From NCBI GenBank assembly GCA_963784195.1, contig CAWARA010000018.1, positions 186,001 to 250,000 of the forward strand: a DNA stretch of 64,000 nucleotides, given 5' to 3'. Of this stretch, positions 35,713-45,724 are shown in pieces. The notes under the pieces are model-generated. The model was not told where the DNA came from and ran no database searches. It saw nothing but the letters and a program-made list of their open reading frames with translations. Both the position numbers and the translations under genes were made by a program. Position 1 is the stretch's first letter. Each line of letters opens with the position of its first letter. The DNA is from CAVQAH01 sp963784195. Its GTDB lineage: Bacteria > Acidobacteriota > Vicinamibacteria > Vicinamibacterales > 2-12-FULL-66-21.

Positions 35713-37630
35713 ATGGCCACTACTTACACAGCTAAAGACATTACCGTTCTCGAAGGCCTCGAACCGGTCCGCAAACGGCCGGGCATGTACATCGGCGGCG
35801 TCGGGAGCACTGGTCTCCACCACCTCGTCTGGGAAATCCTCGACAACTCGATCGACGAGGCGATGAACGGCTACGCCTCGAACATCACGGTTACCCTGCA
35901 CGAGGATGGGAGTTCCATCACGATTGCGGATGATGGCCGCGGCATTCCGGTCGACAAGCATCCGAAGTCGAAGAAGAGCGCGCTCGAGGTGATCTTCTCG
36001 ACGCTGCACGCGGGCGGCAAGTTCGACGCGGGTAACTACAAGACCGCCGGCGGACTCCACGGCGTCGGCGCCAGCGTCGTCAATGCGCTGTCGAAGGAGC
36101 TCGTCGCCACTGTCCGCCGGGACGGCGCGCAGTGGGAGATGCGGTTCAAGCAGGGCCAGACGATTGGCGGCCTGAAGAAAGTCGGACCGGCGCGCGGCAG
36201 CGGGACAACGGTTTTCTTCCGCCCTGACTCGACCGTGTTTCCGAAGGTCGACTTCGATCCGGAGATCATCGTTCAGCGCCTCGAGGTGTCCAGTTACCTG
36301 CACAAGGGCATCAAGATTGTCTTCGAGGACGAGGGATCGAAACAGAAACAGACGTTTCAGCACACCGAGGGGCTTGCCGACTACCTCAAGAAGATCCTCG
36401 CCGAGCGCTCGGCAGTCCCTGTTCATGAGGCGCCGTTTACCATTTCGAAAGAGAGCGACGAGAACGGCCTGCGGCTCGACATCTCGCTGCAGTGGACGCA
36501 ATCGACCGACGAGCACGTTCGCAGCTACGTCAACGGCATTCCGACGGGATCGGGCGGCACTCACGAGAACGGCTTTCGCGCGGGGCTTGGCAAGGCGGTC
36601 CGGAACTTCATCGAAACGCACAACCTGTCGCCGAAGGGTGTCTCGCTGACCGCCGAGGACATTCGCGAGGGCCTGGTCGCGGTGCTCAGCGTCTTCGTGC
36701 AGGAGCCGCAGTTTCAGGGCCAGACGAAGGATCGGCTGAACAATCCCGAAGTGTTGTCCGCCGTCGACTCGCAGGTGCGTCCGGCGCTCGAACACTGGCT
36801 GAACACCAACACCAGCATCGCGGAATCGATCGTCGCACGCATCATCCTCGCAGCGCGGGCGCGCGAGGCGAGCCGCGCGGCGCAGCAGGAGGTTGCGCGC
36901 AAGTCCGCGACCTCGAGCCGGCTGACGCTGCCGGGCAAGCTCAGCGACTGCACGTCGCCGGGCCGCGACGACAGCGAGATCTTCATCGTCGAGGGCGACT
37001 CGGCAGGCGGATCGGCCAAACAGGGGCGCGATCGGACCCGTCAGGCGATCCTGCCGCTGCGCGGGAAGGTGCTCAACACCGAGAGCGCGTCGCTGACGAA
37101 GGTGCTGGAGAACAAGGAGCTCTCGGATCTCGTGACCGCACTGGGATGCGGGCTCGGAAAGAATTTCGACGCGGCGAGACTCCGTTACGGTCGCGTGATC
37201 ATCCTTGCGGATGCCGATTCCGACGGCCACCACATTGCGACACTGCTCCTGACCTTCATCTACCGTCACATGGCGGGGTTGATCACGATGGGCCGTGTCT
37301 TCCTCGCTCAGCCGCCTCTCTATCGCATTGACGTTGGCAAGGAGAGCTACTGGGCATTGGACGATGCCCATCGCGATCGCCTGTTGAAGCTGCATGGCAA
37401 CGGGCGCGCGCGGGCCGAGATTACCCGCTTCAAAGGTCTCGGCGAGATGATGCCGAAAGTCCTGTGGGAAACCACGATGAACCCCAGGACGCGGCGTCTG
37501 CTGCGAGTGGATATCTCCGATCAGATCGTCACGGACCGCGTGATCAACGAGCTGATGGGAAAGGATCCCTCCGCGCGGTTCCGGTTCATCATGGAGACGG
37601 GCGGAAGATGCGGAGGAACTGGATGTCTGA
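35713..37630 (+). CDS. Type IIA DNA topoisomerase subunit B (GyrB/ParE; C-terminal frameshift)
   Basis: About 638 residues when corrected, the ATPase and TOPRIM subunit of gyrase or topoisomerase IV. It has 'VRKRPGMYIGG' at the start, the GHKL motifs 'EILDNSIDEAMNG' and 'IADDGRGIPVDKH', 'GGLHGVGASVVNALS', and the TOPRIM motifs 'EIFIVEGDSAGGSAKQGRDR' (near residue 418) and 'ILADADSDGHHIATLLL'. The main frame runs on to 37800 with unrelated sequence. Removing one A near 37599 ('GAGACGGG') gives 'ERAEDAEELDV' and a stop at 37630, the normal family end. Length suggests ParE or a short GyrB. The A subunit is at 48902-51289. Confidence 0.9.
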
Positions 37631-37660
37631 GGAGCGCGTGTCGGGACTCGGTACTTGGTG

Positions 37661-37760
37661 TTGATGCGCGCGGGGCCCCAGCCCCTCGCGCAGCTCAGGC
37701 GCGCCTCCTCGCGCGAACGCAGCCGTGGAGCGGCGGCGGTGCGGCCTCCGCGCGCATCAA
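37661..37760 (+). repeat. Inverted repeat downstream of the topoisomerase B gene
   Basis: Perfect 13-base arms TTGATGCGCGCGG (37661-37673) and CCGCGCGCATCAA (37748-37760) are 74 bases apart; the space between is GC-rich with a GGGGCCCC core. If the frameshift in the upstream gene is an artefact, this element is intergenic. Confidence 0.7.
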
Positions 37761-37798
37761 GAAAAGATGGCATGGCCTTCTCAAAATAGCAAGTTGCT

Positions 37799-38285
37799 GA
37801 AACCGAAATCGATCGCCTCATCGATCAACTCGAGCGCGAGCACAACGGCGATCCGTGGCACGGCTCGCCGCTCATGAGCGTCCTCGAGGGCGTCACCGCT
37901 CAACAGGCGGCGTCCCGCCCGGTTCCGAAAGGCCACACAATCTGGGAACTGGTCCTGCATGTTACGGCGTGGAAGAACGAGACGCGCAAACGGCTGTCGG
38001 GAGCACCCGCCAGCCTGCCGGAAGAAGGGGACTGGCCAGAGACCGGGGCTGCCACTCCGCAGCGCTGGACCGACGCCCTGCTGCGGTTGCAGCGTGCGCA
38101 CGAACAGCTCGTTGACAGCCGTCCGCCAGCTTCCTGAGGCTACTCTCTACAAAGCGACGAACGATCCTCGGGACAGGCCACTCGGGGCGGGGGTTTCGTA
38201 CTACGTGCTGCTGCACGGAATCGTGCAGCACGACGTGTATCACTCGGGGCAGATGGCTCTTCTGAAGAAAGCGCTCGGGGCGTAG
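37799..38285 (+). CDS. DinB-like protein (broken start and internal frameshift)
   Basis: A DinB/YfiT four-helix protein of about 160 residues. Reading begins 'ETEIDRLIDQLEREHNGDPWHG', then 'VPKGHTIWELVLHVTAWKNETR' with the first metal-binding His. The frame breaks near 38130 and resumes as 'QLPEATLYKATNDP', ending with 'YYVLLHGIVQHDVYHSGQMALLKKA' with the other two His. Dropping one A in 'GACAGCC' near 38124 joins the frames. No good start codon lies in frame; an upstream ATG (37772) is cut off by a TAG, suggesting another indel. Probably a metal-dependent, possibly thiol-linked enzyme; substrate unknown. Confidence 0.7.
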
Positions 38286-38289
38286 CACC

Positions 38290-39553
38290 TTACTCCAGCA
38301 GCAGCGCGCCCGGATCCTCGACCAGCTCCTTGATCCGGACCAGGAAGCGGACCGCTTCCGAGCCATCCACGATCCGGTGATCGTAGGTCAGCGCGACGTA
38401 CATCATCGGCCTGAGTACAGACCTGGCCATTCACGCCGATCGGGCGTTCCTGAATCTTGTGGAGACCGAGAATGCCGACCTGCGGCGGGTTGAGGATCGG
38501 TGTGCTCAGGAGCGATCCGAACACGCCGCCGTTCGTGATGGTGAAGGTGCCACCCTTGAGATCGGCGAGGGAAAGGGAGCCATCTTCGGCACGCCGGGCA
38601 AAGTCACGGATCTGCTTCTCGATGTCCGCGAAGCTCATGCCATCGACATCGCGCAGAACGGGAACCACCAGTCCCTCGCTTGCTCCAACGGCCACGCCGA
38701 TGTCGTAGTAGTGCTTCAGGACGATCTCGTCACCCTGGATCTCCGCGTTGATCCTGGGGAACTCACGCAGTGCGCCGATGGACGCCTTGACGAAGAACGA
38801 CGCGATCCCGAGGCCGACGCCGTGGCGTTCTTTGAACGATTGCTTGTGACGCTCGCGGAGCGCCATCACCGCCGACATGTCCACCTCGTTGAAGGTGGTG
38901 AGCATCGCCGCCGTGCTCTGCGCCTCGACAAGACGCCTGGCAATCGTCGCCCGTCGCTTCGACATGCGGACGCGCTCTTCCGTGCGTTCTCCGTCCGGTC
39001 GTCGAGGGGCCTCGGAGACTGGCGGCGATGGTTTGGCGACGGCGCCTTCGGGCGCCGGCTTCGACACGGGCGCGCTTCCGCGCGCGGCCTGTTCCACATC
39101 CCGGCGCATGACCCGGCCGGCGTCGCCGCTGCCACGAACCTGGTTGAGATCGACTTCATGCTGTTCCGCAGCCTTGCGGGCCGTCGGCGTCGATCGCGGG
39201 GACTTCTCCTTTTCCTTCGCTGCTGACGCGGAGGCTGCTTGCGCCGCCGCCGGCGCTTCCGCCTTGCTCGGAGCTGGCGCGGCAGGCGGTGCAGCGGGCG
39301 CGCTGGCGCCTGCGCGTGCTTCGTCGATCACGCCGAGTACCTCGCCGACCTTCACGTCCTCGCCGTCCTTGCGATCGATCCGGCTGAGGACGCCCGCCTG
39401 TGGCGCTCCGACCTCGAGGTCCACCTTGTCGGTCTCGAGCTCGACGAGCGGGTCGCCTGCGGAAACCGCATCGCCTTCCTTGCGCAACCATTTCGCGACG
39501 CGCGCGTCCACGATGGACTCACCGACTTCGGGTACAACGATGTTTGCTGGCAT
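38290..39553 (-). CDS. sucB: Dihydrolipoyllysine succinyltransferase, 2-oxoglutarate dehydrogenase E2 (frameshifted 3' end)
   Basis: About 421 residues when corrected. The lipoyl domain holds the lipoylated Lys in 'ELETDKVDLEV' (near residue 43). An Ala/Pro-rich linker leads to the E1/E3-binding domain ('TPTARKAAEQHEVDLNQVRGSGDAGRV' region), then the acyltransferase domain 'MSKRRATIARRLVEAQSTAA'. The main frame turns into unrelated sequence after 'GVNGQV'. Removing one T near 38425 restores 'VLRPMMYVALTYDHRIVDG' with the catalytic His and a stop at 38290. It forms the core of the 2-oxoglutarate dehydrogenase complex with SucA, encoded six bases upstream. Its 3' end faces the DinB gene. Confidence 0.92.
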
Positions 39554-39559
39554 CTGCGC

Positions 39560-42400
39560 TCAGTTTCTGACGGTCGTCAACCGGCTGTCGCGTTCGGGCT
39601 TTGGCTGCTCCGGCACGTCGCTCTTCGCCGGCGTCGCGCCGTAGGCCTGGTTGACGATGACTTGTTGGTTGTGCGCGTGGCGCGCGGCGGATCCTTCGGC
39701 CGGGCTCGCACTGCGCGGCCGCGCCACGCGACGAACCTTGCGGCCGCTGGAGACTTCGGTCAGGTGCGGGCGGATGAATTCCCAGGCGCCCATGTTCTCC
39801 GGTTCTTCCTGCACCCACACGACCTCGTCGGCCTTCGTGTAGGTATCGATCGCCGCGCGAAGGTCGCGCATCGGAACCGGATATAACTGCTCGAGCCTGA
39901 CGATCGCGACGTCAGGCCGCGACGCCCGATGCTCCGACGAGATCAGGTCGACATAGACCTTCCCGCTGCAGACGATCACACGCCGGACCTGCGCCGCGCG
40001 CGCCTCGGCCTCCTCGTCCTGAATCACCATCCGGAACCGGCCTTCGGCGAACTCCAACGGCGCCGATGCCACGAGCGGGTGACGCAGCAGGCTCTTCGGC
40101 GTCAGCACGATGAGCGGCAGCGGGTCGACGAGAAGCAGCGCCGCCTGACGCCGCAGCAAGTGGAAGTACTGCGCCGCGGTCGTGCAGTTCGCGACGCGGA
40201 TGTTGATGTCGGCTGCAAGTTGAAGGAAGCGTTCGGGCCGGGCGCTTGCGTGATCGGGCCCCTGACCTTCATGGGCATGCGGCAACAGCAACACCAGCGA
40301 CGGGCGCTGACCCCATTTCCCGCGCGCGGAAACCAGGAACTCGTCGATCATCACCTGCGCGCCGTTGATGAAATCGCCGTACTGCGCTTCCCAGATGACC
40401 AGCCGTGCCGGCTCCTGAATGTTGTATCCGTATTCGAAGCCGATGACCGCGTTTTCGGTCAGCGGGCTGTTGTGAATCTCGAAGGCCGCACGCGCCTGCG
40501 GGAACGCCTGCAGCGACACGTGCACGCGACCCGTTTTCACATCGTGAAACACGGCGTGGCGATGGCTGAACGTTCCACGCTCGACATCCTCGCCGGTCAC
40601 GCGGACGCTGATGCCGTCTGCCAGAATCGACGCCAGCGCCAGTTCTTCCGCCGTTGCCCAATCCACGCTCTTCGCCGCGGCATCGTCGAGCACATGACCG
40701 CGCTTTTCGCGGCCGCGTTCGAGCTTGCGGTGAATCGTGAACTCGGGGGGTACTTGCAGCAACGCCGCGTTGAGCTCGCGAAGACGGTCGAGCGGCACGG
40801 CTGTGATCGCCCGGGACGCGGCGCCAGGGGGCGGTGGTTCGGGCTCTGGCTCGACGAGGTCCTGTTCCGGCTTCAGTTCATCGAGCGCCGCCTGAAGCTC
40901 GCCAATGTGCTTCTTGACGAGCGCCTCTGCCGCCTCGGCGGTCGTCACGCCGCGGCCGGTGAGCGTCCTGGCCCACAGCTCCCGGACAGTCGGATGTTCC
41001 GCGATCCGCTGATACATCAGCGGCTGCGTGAACGCCGGCTCATCACCTTCGTTGTGGCCGTGACGGCGATAGCCAATCAGATCGATGAGGAAGTCCCGAT
41101 GGAACCTCGTGCGATACGCCACCGCAAGACGTGCCGCCTCGACACATGCCTCCGGATCGTCTGCGTTGACGTGGACGATCGGGATCTTGAACCCGCGCGC
41201 AAGGCCGCTCGCGTAGGACGTGCTGTAGACGTCCTCCGGCCCGGTCGTAAATCCGAGCTGATTGTTGACGATGATGTGGATCGTGCCACCGGTCGTGTAG
41301 CCTGGCAGCCGCGAGAGGTTGAGCGTCTCGGCGACCACGCCCTGCCCCGGAAATGCCGCATCGCCGTGGATCAGCACCGGAACGCTTCTCGACGGATCGA
41401 ACGTCGGCGCGCCCGGCGCATCGACGGATGTGCCAGCCGCCCGCGCCATCCCCTCGACGACCGGATCGACAGCCTCGAGGTGACTGGGGTTTGGCGGCAT
41501 CGCCACGACCAGGTCCATCCGTTCGCCACCTTTGATCGCCCGGCGGACACCGGCGTGGTACTTGACGTCGCCGGTCCATGCCATGTCTTCCTTGAAGCTG
41601 CGGGATGACACAGGGTCCTTGAACTCGGCAAGGATCTGCGCGTACGGCTTGTTGAGCACGTGCGCCATGACGTTCAGGCGGCCCCGATGCGCCATGCCAA
41701 TCAGGATGCTGCGGATGCCGCTCTCAGCTGAATCGCCGATCACCTCGTCGAGGACCGGCACCAGCATGTCGGTCCCTTCGATCGAGAACCGCGTTTTGCC
41801 CGGGAAGGTACGGTGCAGGAATCGCTCGAACGCCTCGACCTCGGTCAGACGGTCGAGCAGCACCATCGGGTCGATCGGATCGGCCGGCGCGCGGAAGCGA
41901 CCGCATTCGACTGCGTGACGAAGCCAGTCGCGCTCTTCGGGCACGAAGACGTGCGCGAAGTCGTAGCCGGCCGTCGAACAGTAGATCTGTCTGAGCGACT
42001 CGATCGCGTCGAGCGCCGTGGTGGCATCGCCGCACTGCGGGCCGGCGACCAGATGGGCGGGCAGACTTCGGAGATCCTGCTCGGTGACGCCGTGTGTCTC
42101 GGCACGCAGCGACGGATCCCCATGGGGCTTGCTGCCGAGCGGATCGAGTTGCGCGGCAAGGTGGCCGTACCGGCGGATCGAGTCCGCAAGGTTCACCGCC
42201 CCGACGATCTTCTGGACCGATACTCCGGAGGCGTCGACCGTAAGAGCGGGACCCGTCAGGTTGTCGTCGGCAGGCGGTGTCCAGGTTTCGAACAGCGCCC
42301 GGGTCTCAGGATCAACCGAAGAAGGATCCTTGCGGTACTTGTCGTACTGTTCCAGGACATACCCGCGGTTCAGCCCGGCGAAATCCTGCCACCCTGACAT
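39560..42400 (-). CDS. sucA: 2-oxoglutarate dehydrogenase E1 component
   Basis: 946 residues, the thiamine-diphosphate-dependent decarboxylase of the citric acid cycle complex. It opens 'FAGLNRGYVLEQYDKYRKDP', has the family 'FSIEGTDMLVPVLDEVI' region (near 205), 'MAHRGRLNVMAHVLNKPY', the ThDP motif around 'VLIHGDAAFPGQGVVAETLN', and 'DLIGYRRHGHNEGDEPAFTQP'. The C-terminal half has 'SHRHAVFHDVKTG' and 'LLPHAHEGQGPDHASARPER'. No frameshift is visible. sucB follows after six bases. The lipoamide dehydrogenase gene is not in the window. Upstream lie palindromes of family C. Confidence 0.96.
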   Translation of the reverse strand: MSGWQDFAGLNRGYVLEQYDKYRKDPSSVDPETRALFETWTPPADDNLTGPALTVDASGVSVQKIVGAVNLADSIRRYGHLAAQLDPLGSKPHGDPSLRAETHGVTEQDLRSLPAHLVAGPQCGDATTALDAIESLRQIYCSTAGYDFAHVFVPEERDWLRHAVECGRFRAPADPIDPMVLLDRLTEVEAFERFLHRTFPGKTRFSIEGTDMLVPVLDEVIGDSAESGIRSILIGMAHRGRLNVMAHVLNKPYAQILAEFKDPVSSRSFKEDMAWTGDVKYHAGVRRAIKGGERMDLVVAMPPNPSHLEAVDPVVEGMARAAGTSVDAPGAPTFDPSRSVPVLIHGDAAFPGQGVVAETLNLSRLPGYTTGGTIHIIVNNQLGFTTGPEDVYSTSYASGLARGFKIPIVHVNADDPEACVEAARLAVAYRTRFHRDFLIDLIGYRRHGHNEGDEPAFTQPLMYQRIAEHPTVRELWARTLTGRGVTTAEAAEALVKKHIGELQAALDELKPEQDLVEPEPEPPPPGAASRAITAVPLDRLRELNAALLQVPPEFTIHRKLERGREKRGHVLDDAAAKSVDWATAEELALASILADGISVRVTGEDVERGTFSHRHAVFHDVKTGRVHVSLQAFPQARAAFEIHNSPLTENAVIGFEYGYNIQEPARLVIWEAQYGDFINGAQVMIDEFLVSARGKWGQRPSLVLLLPHAHEGQGPDHASARPERFLQLAADINIRVANCTTAAQYFHLLRRQAALLLVDPLPLIVLTPKSLLRHPLVASAPLEFAEGRFRMVIQDEEAEARAAQVRRVIVCSGKVYVDLISSEHRASRPDVAIVRLEQLYPVPMRDLRAAIDTYTKADEVVWVQEEPENMGAWEFIRPHLTEVSSGRKVRRVARPRSASPAEGSAARHAHNQQVIVNQAYGATPAKSDVPEQPKPERDSRLTTVRN

Positions 42401-42407
42401 ATGTCTA

Positions 42408-42417
42408 TGATTCTAAC
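42408..42417 (-). promoter_or_regulatory. Candidate promoter -10 region of sucA
   Basis: On the minus strand GTTAGAATCA ends seven bases before the sucA ATG, the same ten bases found before ggt at 3441-3450. TAGAAT would be the -10 element of a near-leaderless mRNA. No matching -35 is seen. Confidence 0.35.
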
Positions 42418-42494
42418 AAAGGGTGGCGGATTCGCCCCGGCGCATGGTGCACGCGTGCGCACGTACGTGAAACGTGGGCGTGTATGTGACACGT

Positions 42495-42575
42495 GTAGGC
42501 CCGACCTTAAGGTCGGGCGTGCAGGAATCAGCAACCAGCTTGATTGGGGCACGCCCGACTTAAGGTCGGGCCTAC
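42495..42575 (+). repeat. Family C palindromes in inverted pair
   Basis: GTAGG plus the family C palindrome plus CGTGC (42495-42522) is followed 26 bases later by its inverted copy (42549-42575, one base shorter). Each arm is itself self-complementary, so the DNA can form either two small hairpins or one 28-bp stem. It fills most of the 184-base gap between the ADOP stop and sucA. Confidence 0.88.
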
Positions 42576-42584
42576 AGGTGTCGA

Positions 42585-45263
42585 TCATTCGTACCTCAAA
42601 GCCTCGATTGGATCGACACGGCTCGCGCGGGCGGCGGGGGCCCACGCAGCCAGGATGCCGACGCCGGCGAGCGCGAGCGTCACCAACCCGATGGTCAGCG
42701 GATCCGCGGGCTGGACACCGAACAGCAACCCGCTGATGCCCTGGCCGGCGAGCACGAGCACGGTCACGCCAATGGCCAGACCAATGGCCACCAGCCCGGC
42801 GACCTGCCGCAGGACGAGCCAGACCACGTCCTGGCGCTGGGCGCCGATCGCCAGGCGGACCCCGATTTCCTGCGTTCTGGCGCTGACCGAATAGGACATC
42901 ACCCCGTAGACACCGACCGCAGCCAGCACGAGCGCGACGCCCGCAAAAATCATCAGCAGCGTCGCGGCTATGCGCTGCTGGAAGGATGACGTGGCGACTG
43001 CTTCTTCGAGCGTCTGGGTCATGTAGACCGGCTGCTCGGGATCGATCGATACGACGGCCTGCCGCACTGACCCGAGCAATGCCGCAGGCGGACCGTCCGT
43101 CCGCACGAGCAGGAAGAGCTGATTCCATGCGGTCTGCTGCCACACCGGAATCACGATCTCCGGACGCGGCGGCGCGGTCGCACCGTTGTTGCTGTAGTCC
43201 GAGATCACGCCGACGATCGTGACCCACGGGCGCGGGCGGTCTGGACTGCCGATCGTCAACCGCTGCTCCAGCGGGTCGACGCCTGACAGATATCGGCTGG
43301 CGAACGCCTGATTGACGATCGCGACGAGCGGTGCCTTCAATCGATCGGCGGGTGTGAATCCCCGCCCGGCACGAAGCGACACGCCAAGCGTTTCGAAATG
43401 ACGCGGCGTGGCGACCGTGATCAACGCGTTCGGCAGTTTCGTCTTTTCAGTTGCGCTCCGTTCGAGCGTGAACTGCGTGTCGAAGGAGCCCATCGGCGGG
43501 AACTGCGACGCAGCCGAAGCCGAACGCACGCCGGGAATCGCTTGTACGCGCTCGATGAGCGAATCGAAGAATACGTTCGCCGCCTCGTCTGGATACTTCT
43601 CGCGCGGGAGCGTCAGGCGCATGGTGAGCACGCCTTTCGGCTCGAAGCCTGGATTGACGCGCTGAATGTTCAGCACCGAGCGCATCAGCAGGCCGGCGCC
43701 AAGGAGCAGCACGACCGACAACGCAATCTCGACGACCACCAGCGCCTGGCGCAGCCGTCCGCCGCGCGTAGATCCTGTGCGCCCTTCCTTGAGCGAATCA
43801 TGGGGATCGGTTCGCGTAGCCTGAATCGCAGGCAGGAATCCAACCAGCAGACCGGCCACGATCGCGATCGCCAGGCTCCACCAGAGCACTCGCGCGTTCA
43901 CGCCGGCGTTCAGGCCCAGCATCTGGAACTGCGCGGGAATGAGCACCGGGGATGCCTTCAGCGCCAGGTAGGCGAATGCCACCCCGCCGAGGCCCCCAGC
44001 CAGCGACAGCATGAGGCTCTCGGTGAGCAGATGACGAGCGATCCGCCAACGTGCTGCACCAAGCGCCAGCCGCACCGCCAGTTCGCGATGGCGGGTCGTC
44101 GATCGGGCCAGCAGCAGATTGGCCAGATTGGCGCATGCGATCAGCAGGACGAGGCCAACGGCGGCGAGCAGGATCCACGCGGCGGCGCGGACGTCCTGAA
44201 GGAGCGCCGCGGCCCACGGCGTCGCCTGAAGGTGCCAGCCCTCGTACTCGGCGAATCGCGGTCGCTCGGCTTGATCGATCTGTGCCGCAAGGGTCGCGAG
44301 CTCCGCGTTGGCCTGCGTGATTGTGGCGCCCGGCGCGAGACGTGCGACGATCGTGAACTGACGGACGTTGCGCGGCATCTGAGCAGGATCGCCGCCCCAG
44401 GGAATCCACAGGTCCGTGCCGATCAGCACGAGGCCGGGTGGCATGACGCCGACGACGGACGCGCTGTTCCCGCCAATCCGGATGGCCCGGTTCAGGATGT
44501 TTGGATCGCTGCCGAATCGTGTCTGCCAGAGGCGATGGCTGATGATGGCGGCCGGCGGTCCATTGGGCCCGAGCTCCTCGCGCGTGAACCCGCGGCCGAG
44601 CAGCGGTTTCATCCCGATGACGGGAAACAAATCGTCGAGCAGGAGCGCCGTGAACACGCGCTCTGGCACGTCGCCTCCGGAGATGTTGCGGTTGCCGAGA
44701 TCGAACGCGCCGATCTGCGAGAAGCTCCGGTTCTTGCGAATGTCGGCGTATTCAGCGGGCGAGAGCGCTTCGACGTACGTCACGTCCGAGGACAGCTTCG
44801 GGAACGTCACACCCACCGACACGAGACGGTTGGGTTCCGGATACGTAAACGGATGGAACACGAAACCGTCGAGCAGGCCATAGATGGCCGCGTTTCCGCC
44901 GATGGCAAGTGCGAGCGAAAGCACGGCGACCGCCGCGAACGCGGGACGTCGCACGAACTGGCGGAGCGCATAACGCGCATCTTGAATGAAGGTATCCATC
45001 TCGCTCCTCTTGGGATGGTGCGGCGGTGCAGGGGCTCCGGCGCCCGTTGCCTCGCGCAGGCGATTGCGGACCTGTCGCGTTCGTTGCCGGCCCGCGCTGG
45101 CCGTGACGTCACGAATGATGTGGATCCAGAAGGCCGCGTGGCCTCGGACGCCGCGATGCCGGGGCTCGTTGCGAAGCGACTCGAAGGTCTCGAGCAGCTC
45201 GGTGCCATAGCGCCGGCGGAATCCTGCCGGATAGCACCACAAGAGCGCCTGGAACACGCGCAT
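42585..45263 (-). CDS. ADOP-type ABC transporter permease (MacB/FtsX-like)
   Basis: 892 residues. The first about 90 residues carry the ADOP-specific segment 'LLWCYPAGFRRRYGTELLETF'. Then two MacB periplasmic core domains alternate with FtsX permease domains: 'RRPAFAAVAVLSLALAIGGN' marks the first membrane helix, and 'LIACANLANLLLARSTTRHRELAVRLALGA' and 'AAVGVYGVMSYSVSARTQEIGVRLAIGA' mark the two cytoplasmic loops. It ends 'SRVDPIEALRYE'. No ATP-binding subunit is encoded nearby. It starts directly after the PadR stop codon, so PadR and permease form one unit. Proposed roles in the family are lipoprotein or drug efflux; the substrate is unknown. Confidence 0.92.
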   Translation of the reverse strand: MRVFQALLWCYPAGFRRRYGTELLETFESLRNEPRHRGVRGHAAFWIHIIRDVTASAGRQRTRQVRNRLREATGAGAPAPPHHPKRSEMDTFIQDARYALRQFVRRPAFAAVAVLSLALAIGGNAAIYGLLDGFVFHPFTYPEPNRLVSVGVTFPKLSSDVTYVEALSPAEYADIRKNRSFSQIGAFDLGNRNISGGDVPERVFTALLLDDLFPVIGMKPLLGRGFTREELGPNGPPAAIISHRLWQTRFGSDPNILNRAIRIGGNSASVVGVMPPGLVLIGTDLWIPWGGDPAQMPRNVRQFTIVARLAPGATITQANAELATLAAQIDQAERPRFAEYEGWHLQATPWAAALLQDVRAAAWILLAAVGLVLLIACANLANLLLARSTTRHRELAVRLALGAARWRIARHLLTESLMLSLAGGLGGVAFAYLALKASPVLIPAQFQMLGLNAGVNARVLWWSLAIAIVAGLLVGFLPAIQATRTDPHDSLKEGRTGSTRGGRLRQALVVVEIALSVVLLLGAGLLMRSVLNIQRVNPGFEPKGVLTMRLTLPREKYPDEAANVFFDSLIERVQAIPGVRSASAASQFPPMGSFDTQFTLERSATEKTKLPNALITVATPRHFETLGVSLRAGRGFTPADRLKAPLVAIVNQAFASRYLSGVDPLEQRLTIGSPDRPRPWVTIVGVISDYSNNGATAPPRPEIVIPVWQQTAWNQLFLLVRTDGPPAALLGSVRQAVVSIDPEQPVYMTQTLEEAVATSSFQQRIAATLLMIFAGVALVLAAVGVYGVMSYSVSARTQEIGVRLAIGAQRQDVVWLVLRQVAGLVAIGLAIGVTVLVLAGQGISGLLFGVQPADPLTIGLVTLALAGVGILAAWAPAARASRVDPIEALRYE

Positions 45264-45620
45264 CTACGCCAGGCCTTTCTTGAGCCGTGGGTTGGCTCTG
45301 GCCTGGTCCACGAGCGCACCCAGCTGCTGCAGTTCCTCGCGCAGTGCCGTCCATCCGCGCTCGGTGAGCTGGTAGTACCGGCGCTGCGCCTCCTGGCCGT
45401 TGGCCGGTTCGGCGTCGCGCGGCGCGGCCGATTCCTCGATCAGGCCGCCTTCCTCGAGGCGTTGAATCGCTTCGTAGAGTGTCCCCGGTCCAAGGCGAAT
45501 GGCACCCGAGGTCCGGCGCTCGACGTCCTGCTTGATCGCATAGCCGTGCCGGGATCCGTCCGCCAGGGCGAGCAGAATGTGCAACACCGGCAGGGACAAC
45601 GATTTCTTGTTTTGCGGCAT
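45264..45620 (-). CDS. PadR-family transcriptional regulator
   Basis: 118 residues from ATG 45620. The winged-helix PadR motif 'LPVLHILLALADGSRHGYAIKQDVERRTSGAIRLGPGTLYEAIQRLEEGGLI' spans residues about 9-60, followed by 'RRYYQLTERGWTAL'. PadR proteins usually repress their own operon and are released by ligand. Its stop touches the permease start. An upstream in-frame ATG at 45674 lies inside a hairpin, so I do not use it. A palindrome about 105 bases upstream is a candidate operator. Confidence 0.92.
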   Translation of the reverse strand: MPQNKKSLSLPVLHILLALADGSRHGYAIKQDVERRTSGAIRLGPGTLYEAIQRLEEGGLIEESAAPRDAEPANGQEAQRRYYQLTERGWTALREELQQLGALVDQARANPRLKKGLA

Positions 45621-45638
45621 CTTCGCTAATTCTTCGCT

Positions 45639-45675
45639 GGTGGCTGGCACCTGCCCGGGGAAGGTGCCAGCCACC
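45639..45675 (+). repeat. Perfect hairpin upstream of PadR
   Basis: Fourteen-base arms GGTGGCTGGCACCT (45639-45652) and AGGTGCCAGCCACC (45662-45675) with a 9-base loop. It lies in the 5' leader between the operator-like palindrome and the PadR ATG and could block translation or act as a transcription stop. It may also be another dispersed repeat; no second copy is in the window. Confidence 0.8.
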
Positions 45676-45724
45676 TTTCCCGGGGGGCGCGGCCGGGACC
45701 CATTGATCGGTGAAATTCCTGCGA

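Noticed and set aside
37631..37800. C-terminal extension of the topoisomerase B protein
   Set aside because: The extra 56 residues have no homology-like pattern and cover an inverted repeat; removing one base gives the normal family end and stop at 37630.
35617..37821. A 734-codon minus-strand open frame
   Set aside because: Antisense shadow of the topoisomerase B gene, whose GHKL and TOPRIM motifs are unmistakable on the plus strand.
43398..45629. A 743-codon plus-strand open frame
   Set aside because: Antisense shadow of the ADOP permease and PadR genes; no hydrophobic or domain pattern.
45621..45674. N-terminal extension of PadR from the upstream ATG at 45674
   Set aside because: The added residues are encoded by a perfect hairpin; PadR proteins start near the 'PQNKKSLSLPVLHILLAL' region.
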